Below are positions 48,621 through 61,305 of a stretch of 64,000 nucleotides of DNA, piece by piece (position 1 is the first letter of the stretch; every line of letters begins with the position of its first letter). A program made the translations under genes and the position numbers. The notes under the pieces were generated by a model that had not been told where the DNA came from, made no database searches, and was given only the letters and a program-made list of their open reading frames with translations. The stretch comes from Formicarius rufipectus. Its lineage: Eukaryota; Chordata; Aves; Passeriformes; Formicariidae. The stretch covers positions 124,001-188,000 of the forward strand of contig VXAU01004727.1 of the NCBI GenBank assembly GCA_013399695.1, given 5' to 3'.

Positions 48621-51600
48621 ATTTTCTTTTTGGCATATTTCAAAAGGCTCCTCTCAGAACTATGAAACATCTTGTGTTCTGAACGCTGGGTGACTGCAGA
48701 TTTCGTGGCTGACTTGAATAGGTCCATCATTGCATCCTGAGGAGGCATCCATTTAAATACTCAGGAAATTTAGTGTTTATTATGAATAGAGTTCTTGAAA
48801 TGTTACTGCATAAAGGCTTTGCAATGACATTTTTCATCTCAAGGTTAAGTGTGTTAGTTTGTCAAGAGTATATTTTGTCATTCCTAATCTTACTTAAAAG
48901 ACAGGGTTAACTGACGTTTGCGTCTTGAGGTACACAGCCCTGAACATAATTCCAAAATGTTCCTCATTTAGCCACCACACCTTAAAAAATGTGTCCCGAC
49001 TCTGAAGTAAAATATTCATAACGATATAAATCATATAAATTATAGGAGCATGCATAAAACAAATGTTAAGAAGGATAGCCTTTGAGTTTTGAATTATCAC
49101 AGGGAGCAGTGAAATGGGAGGGAAGTAGACATCTATTAATCAAGTAATAGTGAAAACTTAACCTGTTGTGAAACTGGTTGAAGTCAGTTTATGGAGGATC
49201 TAAATGAGGTGGAATTAACACCATATAGAACCAGGAGGGTATATATAATATGAAAAGGGGTTGTGTGATTGAGGGAGAAAAGAGGAGAGGGTTTCTTTTT
49301 TCTGGCAAGAGAGTCAAGAAAAAACTAATACTTCCATTTCTGCCACTCTAATTTTTTTGTATTTCAGATGTGGTCACCAGAGGTCAGGTTTAATAATTCC
49401 ACCCCTGGAAGAGTGTTGATTGTTTCTGTGAAGTTTGGTGAGGTTGATTCTCTTTGGATTTGTGCTTTTTCAAGCATAGTTACCCAAAGACTTCTCTTAA
49501 CTGAGTTAACACCGTGTGACTTTGTTGAAAATCTTATCCAACTACTGAGATAAATATTGAGATTTAAGGGTCCTGGCAGATTTTTTCCAAGTTTCTCACC
49601 CAGCACTAGTGAATGGGATATAAAGTTGTTGCATGTCTCACAGCCTTTCGGCTTCATAAGCTCTACAAATACTGTTTGCTCAGTCATTCAACAGGTATGT
49701 TCAATATGGCATGGATCAAAGAGGACAGGTATCTTTTTCTCATCAAGATAACCATTTTTGTTATTCCAGTGTGATGAAGACAAGTTAATTTTATGCACCC
49801 ATTTTTGTGAGAATGAGATCCAGTTGGTGCGTGTGCTCACATTCCCCTGGGCACTGTATACACACTTTGTGGCAGGCCAGGTTTCTCTGGGAGTTGTGCC
49901 CTCCTGTGGTTATTCACATTTCTGAGAGCTGAGCTCTGAGGTACTGTTCTCAGCTGAGGTCGTATTCCTGGGATCCACAGTAAATAAAATCTTTAAGCTT
50001 TGAAACACTGTCAGAAAACAGTATTTTCTGCACTTAAAACTGGATTAATTAGTGACTGCTATGATTTCCAAGTCATGGGTCTCCAAACTTGCACATGATA
50101 TGAGCTGTGTGTTCCCCATATGTCTGCCAATTAGACAGAAAATTATTAAAAGGGTAAGACATGAAGGCAGTTTAATTTTATGTTGTACCATCAAGAGGCT
50201 TGTAGTTTCCAGCCAATGTCCCAGGGAGCTTAATAAGAGTTACCCACGAGCACATACTGCCCCTGAAGCATCCCCTGAGACAAACCCCGGAACCCAGCCA
50301 GCCCTTCAACACACAGCACTGGAAGTATCACTGAGTACCTTTCCTGAGAGGCAGTCTGTGTCATCCAAGCCAGAGGACTGACACTGGTGGTTTGATTAAG
50401 CCTGGCAGCATCTGTGACCAGTGTCACTTTAGAGATGAAGGGCAGCTTCTCTTTGGGTCACTTCTCTGCACGTGCAGAGTAGCTTCAGAATGCAGCTCCC
50501 TGTGAGGTCTGGGCACCCGGGATGGACAGCAGATGTTACCTCCCTGCTAACAGGTCACATTGTCCTTGGGATACGTGGGGGAGGAGTCAGGAAAAAGGTG
50601 GACAAAAGACAGTTCTCATATCCATGAGAACTTTCAGCTTCTTTGGCTTGTATGAGTGCAGCTAAGAACAGTATTTGCTTGGTGGAAGGCAGGTTTATAG
50701 CTATAGAGATATATACAACTATTTTCTCCTGAAAGCTACTGCATGATAAAGAACTGTCTGTACTAAGTGTGTATCTTTAAATCCACCTTTTGAGAAGTGC
50801 TAACCTTTCAGGAAGCCTATCAGATCCCAGTAAACACAATATTTTTGTCAGAAGCTTTGTGGGGATTGGAAACAACAGACTTAACATCTTAAAAGTAGAC
50901 CATTTTAACCAAATGGATGTTAAGGGAAAAAGATGGAATTGCGTCAATGTAAAAGAACATTCACAGTTATATGTCATTATTATTATACTTTTTTTTAGAA
51001 ACAGTTGAAGAAATTATTATTTTAGTGGGCTTATGATTGCACTTGCAATACAGGCCTCCATGTAGGGTAATACTAGGTGCACAAAGTTTTCCATTAAATG
51101 GAACAGCATTTTTCATATTCTTTTGAGGGAAAAAACGTAGATTTCAGGAAATATCTCTGACAGTGCTAAAGTATCTGAGTTTTCAAGACAGCCTGCTGTA
51201 CACTCTTAAAATGAATAGGAATAAAACTCAGTACCCAGCAGAGCCTTCTTGCATTCTAATAGCTTCAGAAAATGCTTCCTAGTGAAATGGAGAAAGTCTG
51301 TCTTAACTGCTACTGTCTCAACCTGCCTCTGTGGCAGGTGGGAATGCTCTCTCTGTTGTAGAACGTCAGTGGTAGGTGATCTGGAAACAGAGAATGAACC
51401 CCATTTTTTATGGTGTTTTCATTCTTTTTACTGAATGAGCAATTTCCTTTTACTTGTGTTTCCACCTTGTAACAAGATTTCTGGGTGGGTTGTTATTCTG
51501 GTGTATGTAATAATACACCACTTCAGGTGAGACCATGTAAGGGTTTCTGTCATTTTGAAGGTAGAATACAGGACAAATTGACCAACTCATTTCAGCTGCT

Positions 51601-53202
51601 TTGTGCCCGCCTGTTGGCACAGAGCAGCCATGAACGTGGCTTAGCAGACCAGTTAAATGGGGTTTATGGCCTCCTTGTGCTGCTGGAATAGTGCAAACCA
51701 GCTGGGCAGCTTTGCTTGATGTATCTGCTCCTAAATGGCTTGAGAGGTATGAAATCCAGTCATACAACTGTCCCGTGGGGCTCTCCTCAAAGCTGCCTCT
51801 GTCCTGTGACTCTGCACCAGCAACTTGTGCTTTAATGAGGGTGCCCGGCTTGTCCCATGTCAGCCGCTCTCATGTTAGACCTGACGTGCTCCAGAAGGGC
51901 TGTGACCCTCAGTGCAGTCCAAAAGGGGACTGCCTGAGACAGCAGGTGCCTCCTGCTGGAACGGACAGGCTTTCAAAGGGAAGCTCCTGCGTTCTGTTAA
52001 CATCATGACGCTGGTCTGGAGCACACATTTAATGCCTCTGGAATGCAGTGGAGCAGAAAGCTGCACCCCAGTAACAGCCCCACTGCATCCCAACAATGAG
52101 GCAAGGGGCTGCTCTGTGCCACTGTACACCCAGGAACAATTCTAAGTCTCCTGGAATTAATCCAGTTCTTGCCATAATTTCTGGATGCGCAAGGTAGGGT
52201 TCTAGGCTTTTGTGGAACCTGAGTTGAATTCCTTCCCTTACATAATGTCACAACTGAAGTTTAAAATAGATTTTCCTCAAGTTTCCTCTTTTGCACCTTG
52301 TCTTTTTTAACAAAATTGCATTGTACCATGTGTCATCTCCAGCTGCTCGCTACAAGCATTGTTTGTATGCTCTGTGGCTCTGGAACTCTCAGAGCCTGCA
52401 CACACACACTCTCTGCCTTCCCCACAAAGCACTGGGAGTTGGGACTTCAGACTCCTAGGTCACTTTCTGCATACTGAAGCAATAGACAATTCTGCCTTTA
52501 ACTCAGCAATGTCGACAGAAGCCAGTGAGGGCCTGTGTCTGCACAGGTGACTCTCCAGCAGCTGTTCCCCTGGTGGCTGCCAAGACAAAGCTATTGTGTG
52601 CCACGCTCCCCAGCACCTGCTGCTGAGGGTCACACACTCGGGGCACACCTTCATGGGGAGAGACTCATGGGATGAGCACTGGCTGTTTGTGCCCTGCTCC
52701 CTAACCCCCCCATTCCACAAAGGCTGTCTCTGGTCTGGTGTTCGAGGGGAGGCTGAGCTACAGATGAGCTGTCCTGCTGCAGGGAAAAGATGAGCTTTTC
52801 CAACTCGACATTAGAAGGAAAAGCAATGCTGAAGATTAATTGAATCAATTATAGGAAAATACAATATGCTGACTTAAGTGCATATAAACAACTGGTTTAC
52901 TATTGTTGCCCTATGTACTTATATTTTAATTACTACAGCTCGAGTCAGTGTGAATCTTTAAGCACTGCACATTATGAAATGCTAATTAGTAAATGGGTGT
53001 TGCACTGCACTTTGGCTTCAGTTTACAAACTAATTGAGGATTTTATTCCTGTCAATTGTATTGCAGCAATCCAGTCTTGAGTTGAGGATAATGTAAATTT
53101 CATTAACAAGGTTCAAGTCCCCCACCCCAAAAGTCACATTGCTTAGGCCAGATGGAGATGGTATTAAGAAAATAAAATATTTTTACAGACAACTGTTATA
53201 AC
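48621..53202. other. Unique non-coding DNA
   Basis: No gene recognised. GC-richer patches at 51590-52120 and 52370-52790 hold overlapping frames up to 105 codons on both strands, without domains. The AT-rich block 52830-53110 is listed separately. Confidence 0.45.
52830..53110. promoter_or_regulatory. Candidate conserved non-coding element
   Basis: The stretch is complex-sequence AT-rich DNA with GCTAATTAG at 52981-52989, ACTAATTGAGG, CAATTGTATTGCAGCAATCC and further TAATTA-type cores. It ends just before a CR1 insertion at 53203, which spared it. The call rests on motif density only; conservation must be tested. Confidence 0.22.
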
Positions 53203-53662
53203 ATAGAATCACAGAATAATTTAATAGTTTGGTTTGGAAGGTGACCTTGAAGATCATCCACTCCAATCCCCCTGCCATGGGCAAGGACATCTTCAACTAG
53301 ACCAGGTTACTTAGAGCCCCATCTAACCTGACCTGAAACACCTCCAGGGGTGGGGCATCCGTGACTTCCCTGAGCAATCTGTTCCAGTGACTCACCACCC
53401 TCAGAGCAAAGAATTTCCCCCTAATGTCTAATCTAAACCTACTCTCAGTTTAAATCCATTCCCCTTGTCCTGTCACTACCTGCCCTTGTAAATAGTCTTG
53501 CCCATGTTTCCTGTAGGTGCCTTTGGGTACTGGAAGGCCATCATTAGGTCAGCCCCAAACCTTCCCTTTTCCAGGCTGAACAACCCCAGTTCTCTCAGCC
53601 TTTCCTCATAGGAGAGGTGCTCCATCCCTCTGAACATCTTGGTGGCTCCCTTCTGGACTCGT
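53203..53662 (-). mobile_element. CR1 LINE 3' tail (best-preserved copy)
   Basis: It begins ATAGAATCACAGAAT on the plus strand, the complement of two CR1 3' octamers, followed by GGTTTGGAAGGTGACCTTGA, CCCCCTGCCATGGGCAAGGA, GACCAGGTTACTTAGAGCCC, CTTCCCTTTTCCAGGCTGAA and ACAACCCCAGTTCTCTCAGC in the order expected for the last about 460 bp of an avian CR1 element. Sense is minus; the copy is cut at its 5' end near 53662. No open reverse-transcriptase frame remains. Good preservation marks it as the youngest CR1 in the window. Confidence 0.95.
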
Positions 53663-55669
53663 GGATATGACCAGCTATAGTAGATGAAATTCCAAAGCTA
53701 CATGCGGATTACACGCTCAAGTAAAAGCTGTCAGTAAGAAGACACAATCACCCTGTATCTTCTGGCTGATGTTTTCAGTAACCAGCAATTATCCCTGGTT
53801 TAACAGTCTAGGTTGTTGTAATCTTGCTTTCATCCGGGCTCTTTGATGACTTCCTTTTGTTACTTTCAACAAATTATCACATAAAAAGCAGTTTGGAAAT
53901 ACAGGGGGTTTTTGGGTAGTCAGTTCTAGTGTTTCTGTTTGTTTGTTTGGATGCAAGGTGACAAACTATATTTGTGTGCTTATCTAAAAAAGAACACCAC
54001 AAAGTCTTTCTGTTGTCATTGTAGGCTTTTGGTGGGAGGACAGTAGGTTGTGACCCTCTCTTACTTGACTGGATTTATATTTTGTAACTATTCCTCAGAA
54101 TTGAGTTAGATTTGAGTTTAAAGAGCAGAAAATAGTATGGAGGCAACTAAATAGTAGATACAGCCAAGTTCTTCAGTGAGGCCAAAGCCCTGGATCTGCA
54201 CACCACTCGAGCTTTTTGGGACCCATCCATGACTGCCTTCACACCGAGTCCTGTTCCCCAGCTTGGAGCACAAGGGGTAGCTGAGGCTGGGTGTGAGCAG
54301 AGGGGCAGTGCCTGTGTGTGCAGCTCTGTCAGCCACCCCTGTGAGCCAGCTCATGCTGCCACCTGGGGCTGCTGCACTCCTGGGAATGACTGCTCCTAGA
54401 GCTCATCTCATTTATTAAAAAACTTACATGTTACTACTGACAATACAAAAATAAGTCAATTTTTCATGTTTTCAGGGACTCTCTAACTGTAACAAGACCT
54501 TGTGTGGGTTCCTCATATGCCATTAACTCTAGTAATGGATTCTGACAGCAGAGAGATGTCACACAGATTGAGTGAATTTCAAGGCATTACATCCATGAAG
54601 CACAGTCCATTTTCTTAGCAACATTAATACCTGAATCTGGTTTTTTGGGCTACTGTGAATTCATGTTCTGTCTGAATTTAGGAGATGAAATTTATGCTGA
54701 TAACATTCTCTTCTATTCTGAAACTTTAAACATAAAAACAAATCTGAAGAATTTACCATTGCAGAGGGGAAAAAATGTTTTTAATCTGGAGTAACTTTTG
54801 GATCAAATTGTGTTTTCCCAGCCTTGTCCTGTATGTAGTTTGCATCAACTCACAGATGGCTATCCGTTCACATGGCGAAGTACTGATTTATCACAGCACA
54901 TTTTTAAAGATAAATCAAGGAGCAGGAGCAATTGTGGATAATTCATGAGAAGCAAAGCAACATAGCAAATCACTAACCACAGTTCAGTTTTGCTAGGGAG
55001 AAAAATGCCAGTTTTAGAAAATTGCCTTTCTCAGCTTGAGAACCTGAGGTAGTATCCAAAACTGAAAGATGTGTCAGTAGAGAGATGTTGAGGAAAATTA
55101 GCCTCAGTTGCTGTGCTGTGAGCATATTCACCCCCATTAACATCACTTATTTTTGTACTAGGCAGGCACTTGTTAAATGGCATGCACGAGCTTTTTGTTT
55201 GTTTCTCAGTGACACGGGTTGGTTGAGTGCTTGACACCTGTCTGAGACACAGACATCATTTATGGGGAGTTCTCAATGTGCTTGTGTTTGTTTTCATCCT
55301 ATAGAAGCATTCCCAAGACTATTGTTTAAAAGATGACTTCCAGGGAAATAGTGTCGTTCTAGACATCCCTAAGTCTGGCAGGATCTTCCTGTTCTGCATC
55401 GATGTGCAAATGAAATATTACAAAGGACTGAGCAGTAAGGAAATGCAAACTCCATTATTCCTTTTTCAAAAACTCGGTAATGTCATTTGTATTTCTGAAT
55501 CTCTACTTAGGAGCTTAGTATTGGGGTTTTACTTTAAAGGGAAAATATAAAATTTTAATGCTTATTTTAATAAATTAAAAATTAATATAATTATTATATA
55601 ACTATACTATATTCTTATTTTTTATACTGTAATTATTATTAAACTGTTATCTTTATCAGATCTGAATGC
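53663..55669. other. Unique non-coding DNA with an extreme AT-rich end
   Basis: No gene recognised. A GC-richer patch lies at 54170-54380. From about 55540 the sequence becomes almost pure A and T (TTAATATAATTATTATATAA-like), up to the local repeat copy at 55670 and again at 55800-55870. Confidence 0.45.
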
Positions 55670-55800
55670 TTTTGCATTCACCAACTGTGCTTGTAACTAT
55701 TTTCTCCAAATAACTTTTTTAATGTGTTCATCACAGAAAGTATCTGCATTGTTACTCTTTCGTATCTGTCACCACTCCACTCTAAAAATATGTATACAGT
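55670..55800 (+). repeat. Local diverged direct repeat 2, copy A
   Basis: It shares with 56707-56849 the blocks ATTCACCAACTGTGC, TGTAACTAT, CAGAA-GTA, CTCTTTC-n-TATCTG, TCCACTCTAAA and TATGTA-(TA)-CAGTT in order. Identity is about 70-75 per cent by eye. The copies are 1037 bases apart in direct orientation; the family is not recognised. Confidence 0.85.
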
Positions 55801-56706
55801 TCTTAGATATCATACAATAATGTCATTATTAATTTAATTAATATTTTAATACCTATTATATATATTCAGATGAACATGGGTGAACATAGACAAAGTATCT
55901 AGCAGCAGAAGCTTGGTTGTATCATATATTTGCTTGAAAATTAACTACAGTATAAAGGTTAGTACATTTTCTGGTGATGTCAGCCGAGTTTCTGTGGGCC
56001 AGTTAAGGCCAAAAGGGGTCACAGTTAAAAAAAAAAAAAGGGTTGCCCTCCTTATTGGTAATTCTTGTCAAATTCAAAACTCAACAATGTAGCAAATGTT
56101 AAGGGGCTGAAGGAAGAAACCTGCTCTAGTATCAGCTCCCTAATGTGTCTGGGAAAGGTGTGGCCCTTGGCAGAGCTGTGCAGCCCCCTGGTGTGGGCCA
56201 ACTCCTTCAGGAGCCAAGTCTGTGTGAGAGGAGAGCTGAGCTTGGCATTTCCTTGCATGGATTGGGGGGGTTCTTGTTAGTGCACAAGCCCGAATCTCCA
56301 CCTGCCTGGACTTTGTCAATAGTTGGAACTGAAGTGTTGATTCGAGCCTGAAAATAACTGTGTTGACCAAATCATTGCTGTGGGTCTATTGAAGTTTCTG
56401 TAATGCCTTCAGTAAAATAATTTTTTCCTGTGCATGGACCACCTCTGTGGCTATCAGATTGTTTCTAAAATATGAGGGAGGAAGATATTCTTCATTGTAA
56501 TAATAATGGCTGCAAGAAGATTAGACATGGCTTAGTTATATTGAAATCTCTTTTCAAAAATATTAATGTGACTAACATGTTAATATTTTCATGAGCATTG
56601 AGTCTCCAAAGATGCCTGTGGTTATTTGAAACTCATAGAACATGAACATTCAACTACAAAACAGATCAAAACAAAATAAGATAGACCATTGCAAGTTCCC
56701 AGATTG
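55801..56706. other. DNA between the copies of local repeat 2
   Basis: AT-rich to 55870, then unique sequence with an A13 run at 56027-56039 and a short GC-richer patch at 56150-56330. No gene recognised. Confidence 0.5.
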
Positions 56707-56849
56707 TTTTGTATTCACCAACTGTGCATGTAACTATGTTTTCTCAAACCTGCAGATTATTTTTAAATGTATTCTTCCCAGAAGGTAACATTATTATTGC
56801 TCTTTCATATCTGGTATGTTAACATTCCACTCTAAAGAATATGTACAGT
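56707..56849 (+). repeat. Local diverged direct repeat 2, copy B
   Basis: Partner of the copy at 55670-55800. It is slightly longer because of small insertions around CCTGCAGATTATTTTTAAAT. It shares a 15-base identical core with copy A. Confidence 0.85.
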
Positions 56850-57499
56850 TAAACTTTACACAATCAACTGTTGTAGACACTTGATGTGTTCAAGAGTGGT
56901 ACAGTATTTGATTTCTTTTTTCATTGGATAGTCATCTTATTTATGACTATTAAACAGAACTAAGTCAAGGAGGTTTACAGGAAAAGGTTTGACCCGTTGC
57001 ACATCACGAGGAATGGTGTAAATGGTCCTTCACAACCCTGTTTGCCAATCCAAACACGATGTCATCTACTTTTCCATAAGAACATAAGAAGCCAGCTAAA
57101 AAATAATGGTTAGGGCACGTGACCAGCCCACTTGGGCTGTTTTGGCACCCGAGCACACGGTCTGCTTTCAGCACCATTGTGACTCTCAGGTGGACTCCCC
57201 TGTCAGCCTCCTCTGAGGAGGGCCTGCTGGGCACCTGGGCTTGCAGGAGCTGGCCCAGCAGTGCCAGGAGCTGCTTGGGCTGGAACGCAGAGGGCTTTGT
57301 TCTGGGAACAAACTGCGCTCCTTGTCACTGCCTGTCAGCAATCAGTGCTGCCAAACTCAGGAGACCTCTGGCAGGCACACCACGCGGGCAGCAGCTTCTC
57401 TGGCTGAAAATACTGAGTAAAGGGGAAAGGACTAAGCAGCAATTAGCAAGGGCCTTCAAAATAGAGATATAACCAAGCACATACATAAACAGATTTCTT
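56850..57499. other. Unique non-coding DNA, GC-richer patch
   Basis: 57110-57380 is GC-richer and carries overlapping frames (117 codons plus, 76 codons minus) with no domain. No gene recognised. Confidence 0.5.
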
Positions 57500-57960
57500 C
57501 CCAAAAGCCTCGCCAAGAGTGCGGGCTATTAACGGAATATTAGCAGGAACATTTTCAGTCTAAATAATAAGTAATTAGCAAACCACATTAAACAATAATG
57601 AGAGCTAGTAATCATTTTTTTATCAGCAAAATTAGCCTGGACTCATTTTAAAACAACATTTAATGCAAACAGCTTAATGAATATGTAAAATGTAAAAGTT
57701 ATGCACAGAACCAAATGCTCTCTGCTAACCAAAGATAATTACTGTGTCTTGACTGTTATGCATGAACTTCTATAGAACAGTTCTTTCCCCACTGCTCATT
57801 CTTGTGAATGCTTAAATTATGACAGTTTTCTCTTGGTGTCTCCAAAGGACTCAATTTTATATGCAGGATGAATCAATTTTGATAATGCTTAAGATCTTTG
57901 ATTGCAATTCTGATACGAGAGCTTTGAAAAGCCTACCTAAAGATTAATAATAAATTAAAT
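57500..57960. promoter_or_regulatory. Candidate conserved non-coding element
   Basis: Complex AT-rich DNA with AAGTAATTAGCAAACC, CTAGTAATCA, AAATTAGCC, AGATAATTACTG and further TAAT cores across about 450 bp, free of recognisable repeats. Motif content fits a developmental enhancer; that is inference. Confidence 0.22.
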
Positions 57961-60900
57961 AATGAAAAACATTTTTACAAGTGTGTAAGGACAAAGTAGG
58001 CACTTTCTCTTTCTAGGTCTAAATAATATGTGGTGGAGTAGACTGGATTTATATAGACACTATGGGTGTCCTGGACCTTGGGTGTATAGAAGTAACTATA
58101 ACGATGCTTGTTCTTCCACTGAGCTAAGTCTGTGTTTTGAAAGTGATGATAAAGTGGGATGGAAACTGCTTACAGTGTCCTTGTGGTGTTCAGTTCAGTG
58201 CAGTCTGGACTGTGAGAGAGTGAAAATATTCTCGTGCTGCTTGTATGTTAATCTACAAATTGCTGGTGGTGTCTTGTCAGACAAAAGACTTGAACAGTGT
58301 TTCCTGTAAGTGTCTGTTCAAGCAACGCCCTTGTAAAGAACTCTAGACCAAGCCCTGTGTATGTCCTTTAACCTCAACTGCCTTGAAACTGGTGGTGCTG
58401 GTACCCCATGGTGGAATTCTTCTGCTCAATAGTCTGATTTCTGTCTGTATTTTCTGAGGCAGACCTTCCAATTCATACAGACCTAGCTTCTTCAAGCATG
58501 CTCTTGAACTGAGGAAAGAAAATCAGTCTCCTGTGCTGTACCTGCAGTGATTGATACAGTATTATACAGTGTGTGTCTGTGCTTAGACAGAGTATTTGCC
58601 TTGCCTTGTGAAGAAGCTGGTAACAGTACTAGATGATAGAGTTAGTACAGGTCTTGCAACCAAAAGCCAAACCTGATCAAGCCAATCTGTGGCCAGTTAA
58701 CACATATTAAAGTAGACAAAGGCTTTCAGTGGAAGTGCCTTTAGTATTCTGCAATACACCTTCAGCAGAGTCAGTAGACCTGAGCCTTCACTCATTTCTA
58801 CTCAGTCATTTGACATGATGTCTCAGGACTGATTTAAATCAAGTCTTTAGAAGTTTAGAGAAGACTATTAATTGACTCACCTCTGCAATTCTCAGTGCTA
58901 CAAAGATTTTCCCCAAAGACTACTACAGTGCATTTAATGAATACAGAACCTGATATTGTCAGAATATATTGCCCAATCCCTTATTATACCAAATCTTCTC
59001 AATTACTTTTTTATTTTGGTAAATAAGAAGCCATAAATGACAAAATATTTTCAGTATAGAAGATAATTTTTATGGAGAAATCTGCAGAATACTGCATAAT
59101 ATTAGGGACTTGGATTTCTTCGATTTTTTGAATTTGATTTGCTTTCAAGAGCACTGACCCAGTTCATTAAAGTTACCTCAACAGTCATCTTGTCCTAAAC
59201 AGAGAGCAGGTTTGAGTTAGTATAACTTCTTCATTGTCAATGATTGAGGCCTTCTTGTGACTTGAATATCATGTATTGATAATTCTTTCCTCCCATCTCT
59301 TTTTACTGTGATACTAAATTGAAATTACTATAGGAACACTTTATAAATGTACGTTGTCTATTACTCAAATGTACTTTATTAATATTAATTCATAATTTTG
59401 GAGAGAAGTAGTTAATATCTCAGCATGGTCTTCCATTCTTCTTTCATATAGCTGGTGCCATCATCAGGCTATGTTAATCTGTTAAATTGCCTTTGTTACA
59501 TTTATTTCTGTCACCTTTGTTAGATTTTCTTCTGTGTAGTGCACTCCACTGTTACAGCATGTCAGAAATGTGTGAAAGCAGAAAGCAAGACAAATGTGAC
59601 ATTATTTCCAGCTTGCACACTGTGTAGCAACACTCTGTTTATCTTAACACATCCTGTAGGTGCAAGCTGATATGGCCCCCTCAGCCCCTCTTTAGGAGCT
59701 GTCTGAGAATGCTCTCTGTTCCAAACATAGGTCTAATCTTTTGTTTCGTTTTTAAGTTTGTCATAAGTTCTCTAATGTAGTCGAATTGAACTCCACTTGG
59801 CTACCCTAATCAAGTTGAAGTGTTTTTCATCCCTTTCTGTAATATAATTCTTACAGCTTGGTCCTGTGTGTTCTTGCTGGGCAGAAAATACTCTAAAAAT
59901 CAACCAAAGCATTCTGCCTTAACAAAGAAGATATTTGTTTTTCTAGTCAACAGTCACTATAACTTTTCAAACTGTAGTCTTAACTTTGTCAAGTTAAAGA
60001 TCTATGTATCTGTGGACAAAACACTTAAGTTTATTTTGCATTCATGAAATGTAAGTCATCCCAATAGGGTCAAAAATGGGCAGTATACAAGCAAATTATT
60101 TCCTAATAAAGTTTGTGTATGCAGACTTAAAAGTCTTATGTTTTGTCTCTAAAACACTGCAGGTTTTTACAATGCCAAGCTTGCACTTTCATTCTGTAGA
60201 GAAATCCTTGTTGCAATTAGTTAGGAATGAAAAACCATTCTGCTTATGTACTTGCTAATTTTTAACAGCTCTGTAAATGTTCTTCATAAAATACAGCAAG
60301 CTACAAATCTCAAGTGCCATTTTCATGAACTGATTTGTCCCTCTGATTGAATTACAATATTTCTCTTTTATTTAGGCTTTTATTAAAATGTCTTTGTCTT
60401 TAATTACACCTGGAAGCAGTATTAAGGAAGTTGTTCAGCAAGCATTGGTCAGTCAAATGAGATCAAAGACCCCCAGCAAAATAGGGCTGTTTATTCATAT
60501 TGCTGTCTGTAGGTCAGAAGTTCTACAGCCAGGGTTTTCTTGAAGAAGCAGTGACCAAACCCACTTGGATGAGTGTAACAGAAAGGCACAAGTTCAGTCT
60601 GTGCTGTTGCATTTTGCAGACTTATGATTGGGAAAAAAAAAAAAAATCAACCAAGGAGTCAATCAAATGCAAAACCTCTGAAAAGCACATAATTGCAAGT
60701 GCTGGTGACTGTGCTAAATAAAGCTGAAATACTGAAAACGTCTGGCTGGCACCACTCCAAGGCACTGCTGACGGAGTGGGTTGACAGCTGATGTGAAAGG
60801 GGACTTGTCTCAGGAGAAGCTGCAGCTGTACCTACCATGGTATGAAATATGATGGTTGATGTGGCTGTTTCACAAGGACCCGGTTGTTGGGGCTTCGATT

Positions 60901-61187
60901 CTGTTCTTGTTCCTAAGTCTTGCACATTCAACACCGAGTAGGAAAGTCAAATAGCGCTTTTCTTTTTCGGACCCCATCACTCAGAGGGAAATGGTGTGGC
61001 TCAGATGACACCAGCAGCAATCCCTCAGCAGCTCGGTCCTCTGGAGGTGGTGACTCCTGCTGCTGGCCCCGAGTCTGAGTGTCCCTGAGCAGGGGGTGAT
61101 AGCAGGGCTGTCTGCGGGGCAGTGGGGAGGAGCGCTCCTGGCTCTGTGCTGCTGTGACAACAACAGGGACGGGGCAGTGGAGGGGTC
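57961..61187. other. Unique non-coding DNA
   Basis: No gene recognised. An A14 run lies at 60633-60646. From about 60750 the sequence becomes GC-richer, leading into the imperfect repeat near 61190. Frames are at most about 100 codons and featureless. Confidence 0.45.
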
Positions 61188-61305
61188 CCTGAGCTGGGGG
61201 CAGCTCTGGGGGGCAGGGACAGGCTGCTCTCACTCACACTGGGGTACCTGAGCTGGGGGTGGCTCTGACAGGCTGCTGTCACACAGCTGCTCTCACAGGG
61301 ACCAG
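61188..61305. repeat. Imperfect 59-bp tandem duplication, G-rich
   Basis: CCTGAGCTGGGGG recurs at 61188 and 61247, each time followed by GGCTCTG/CAGCTCTG-like sequence and then ACAGGCTGCT. The two units differ by several substitutions and small gaps. This is an old GC-rich minisatellite remnant; the minus-strand frames over it are compositional. Confidence 0.65.

Noticed and set aside
60633..60646. A14 run as the tail of a processed pseudogene
   Set aside because: The preceding sequence has no gene-like frame and no flanking duplication; it is better read as a homopolymer.
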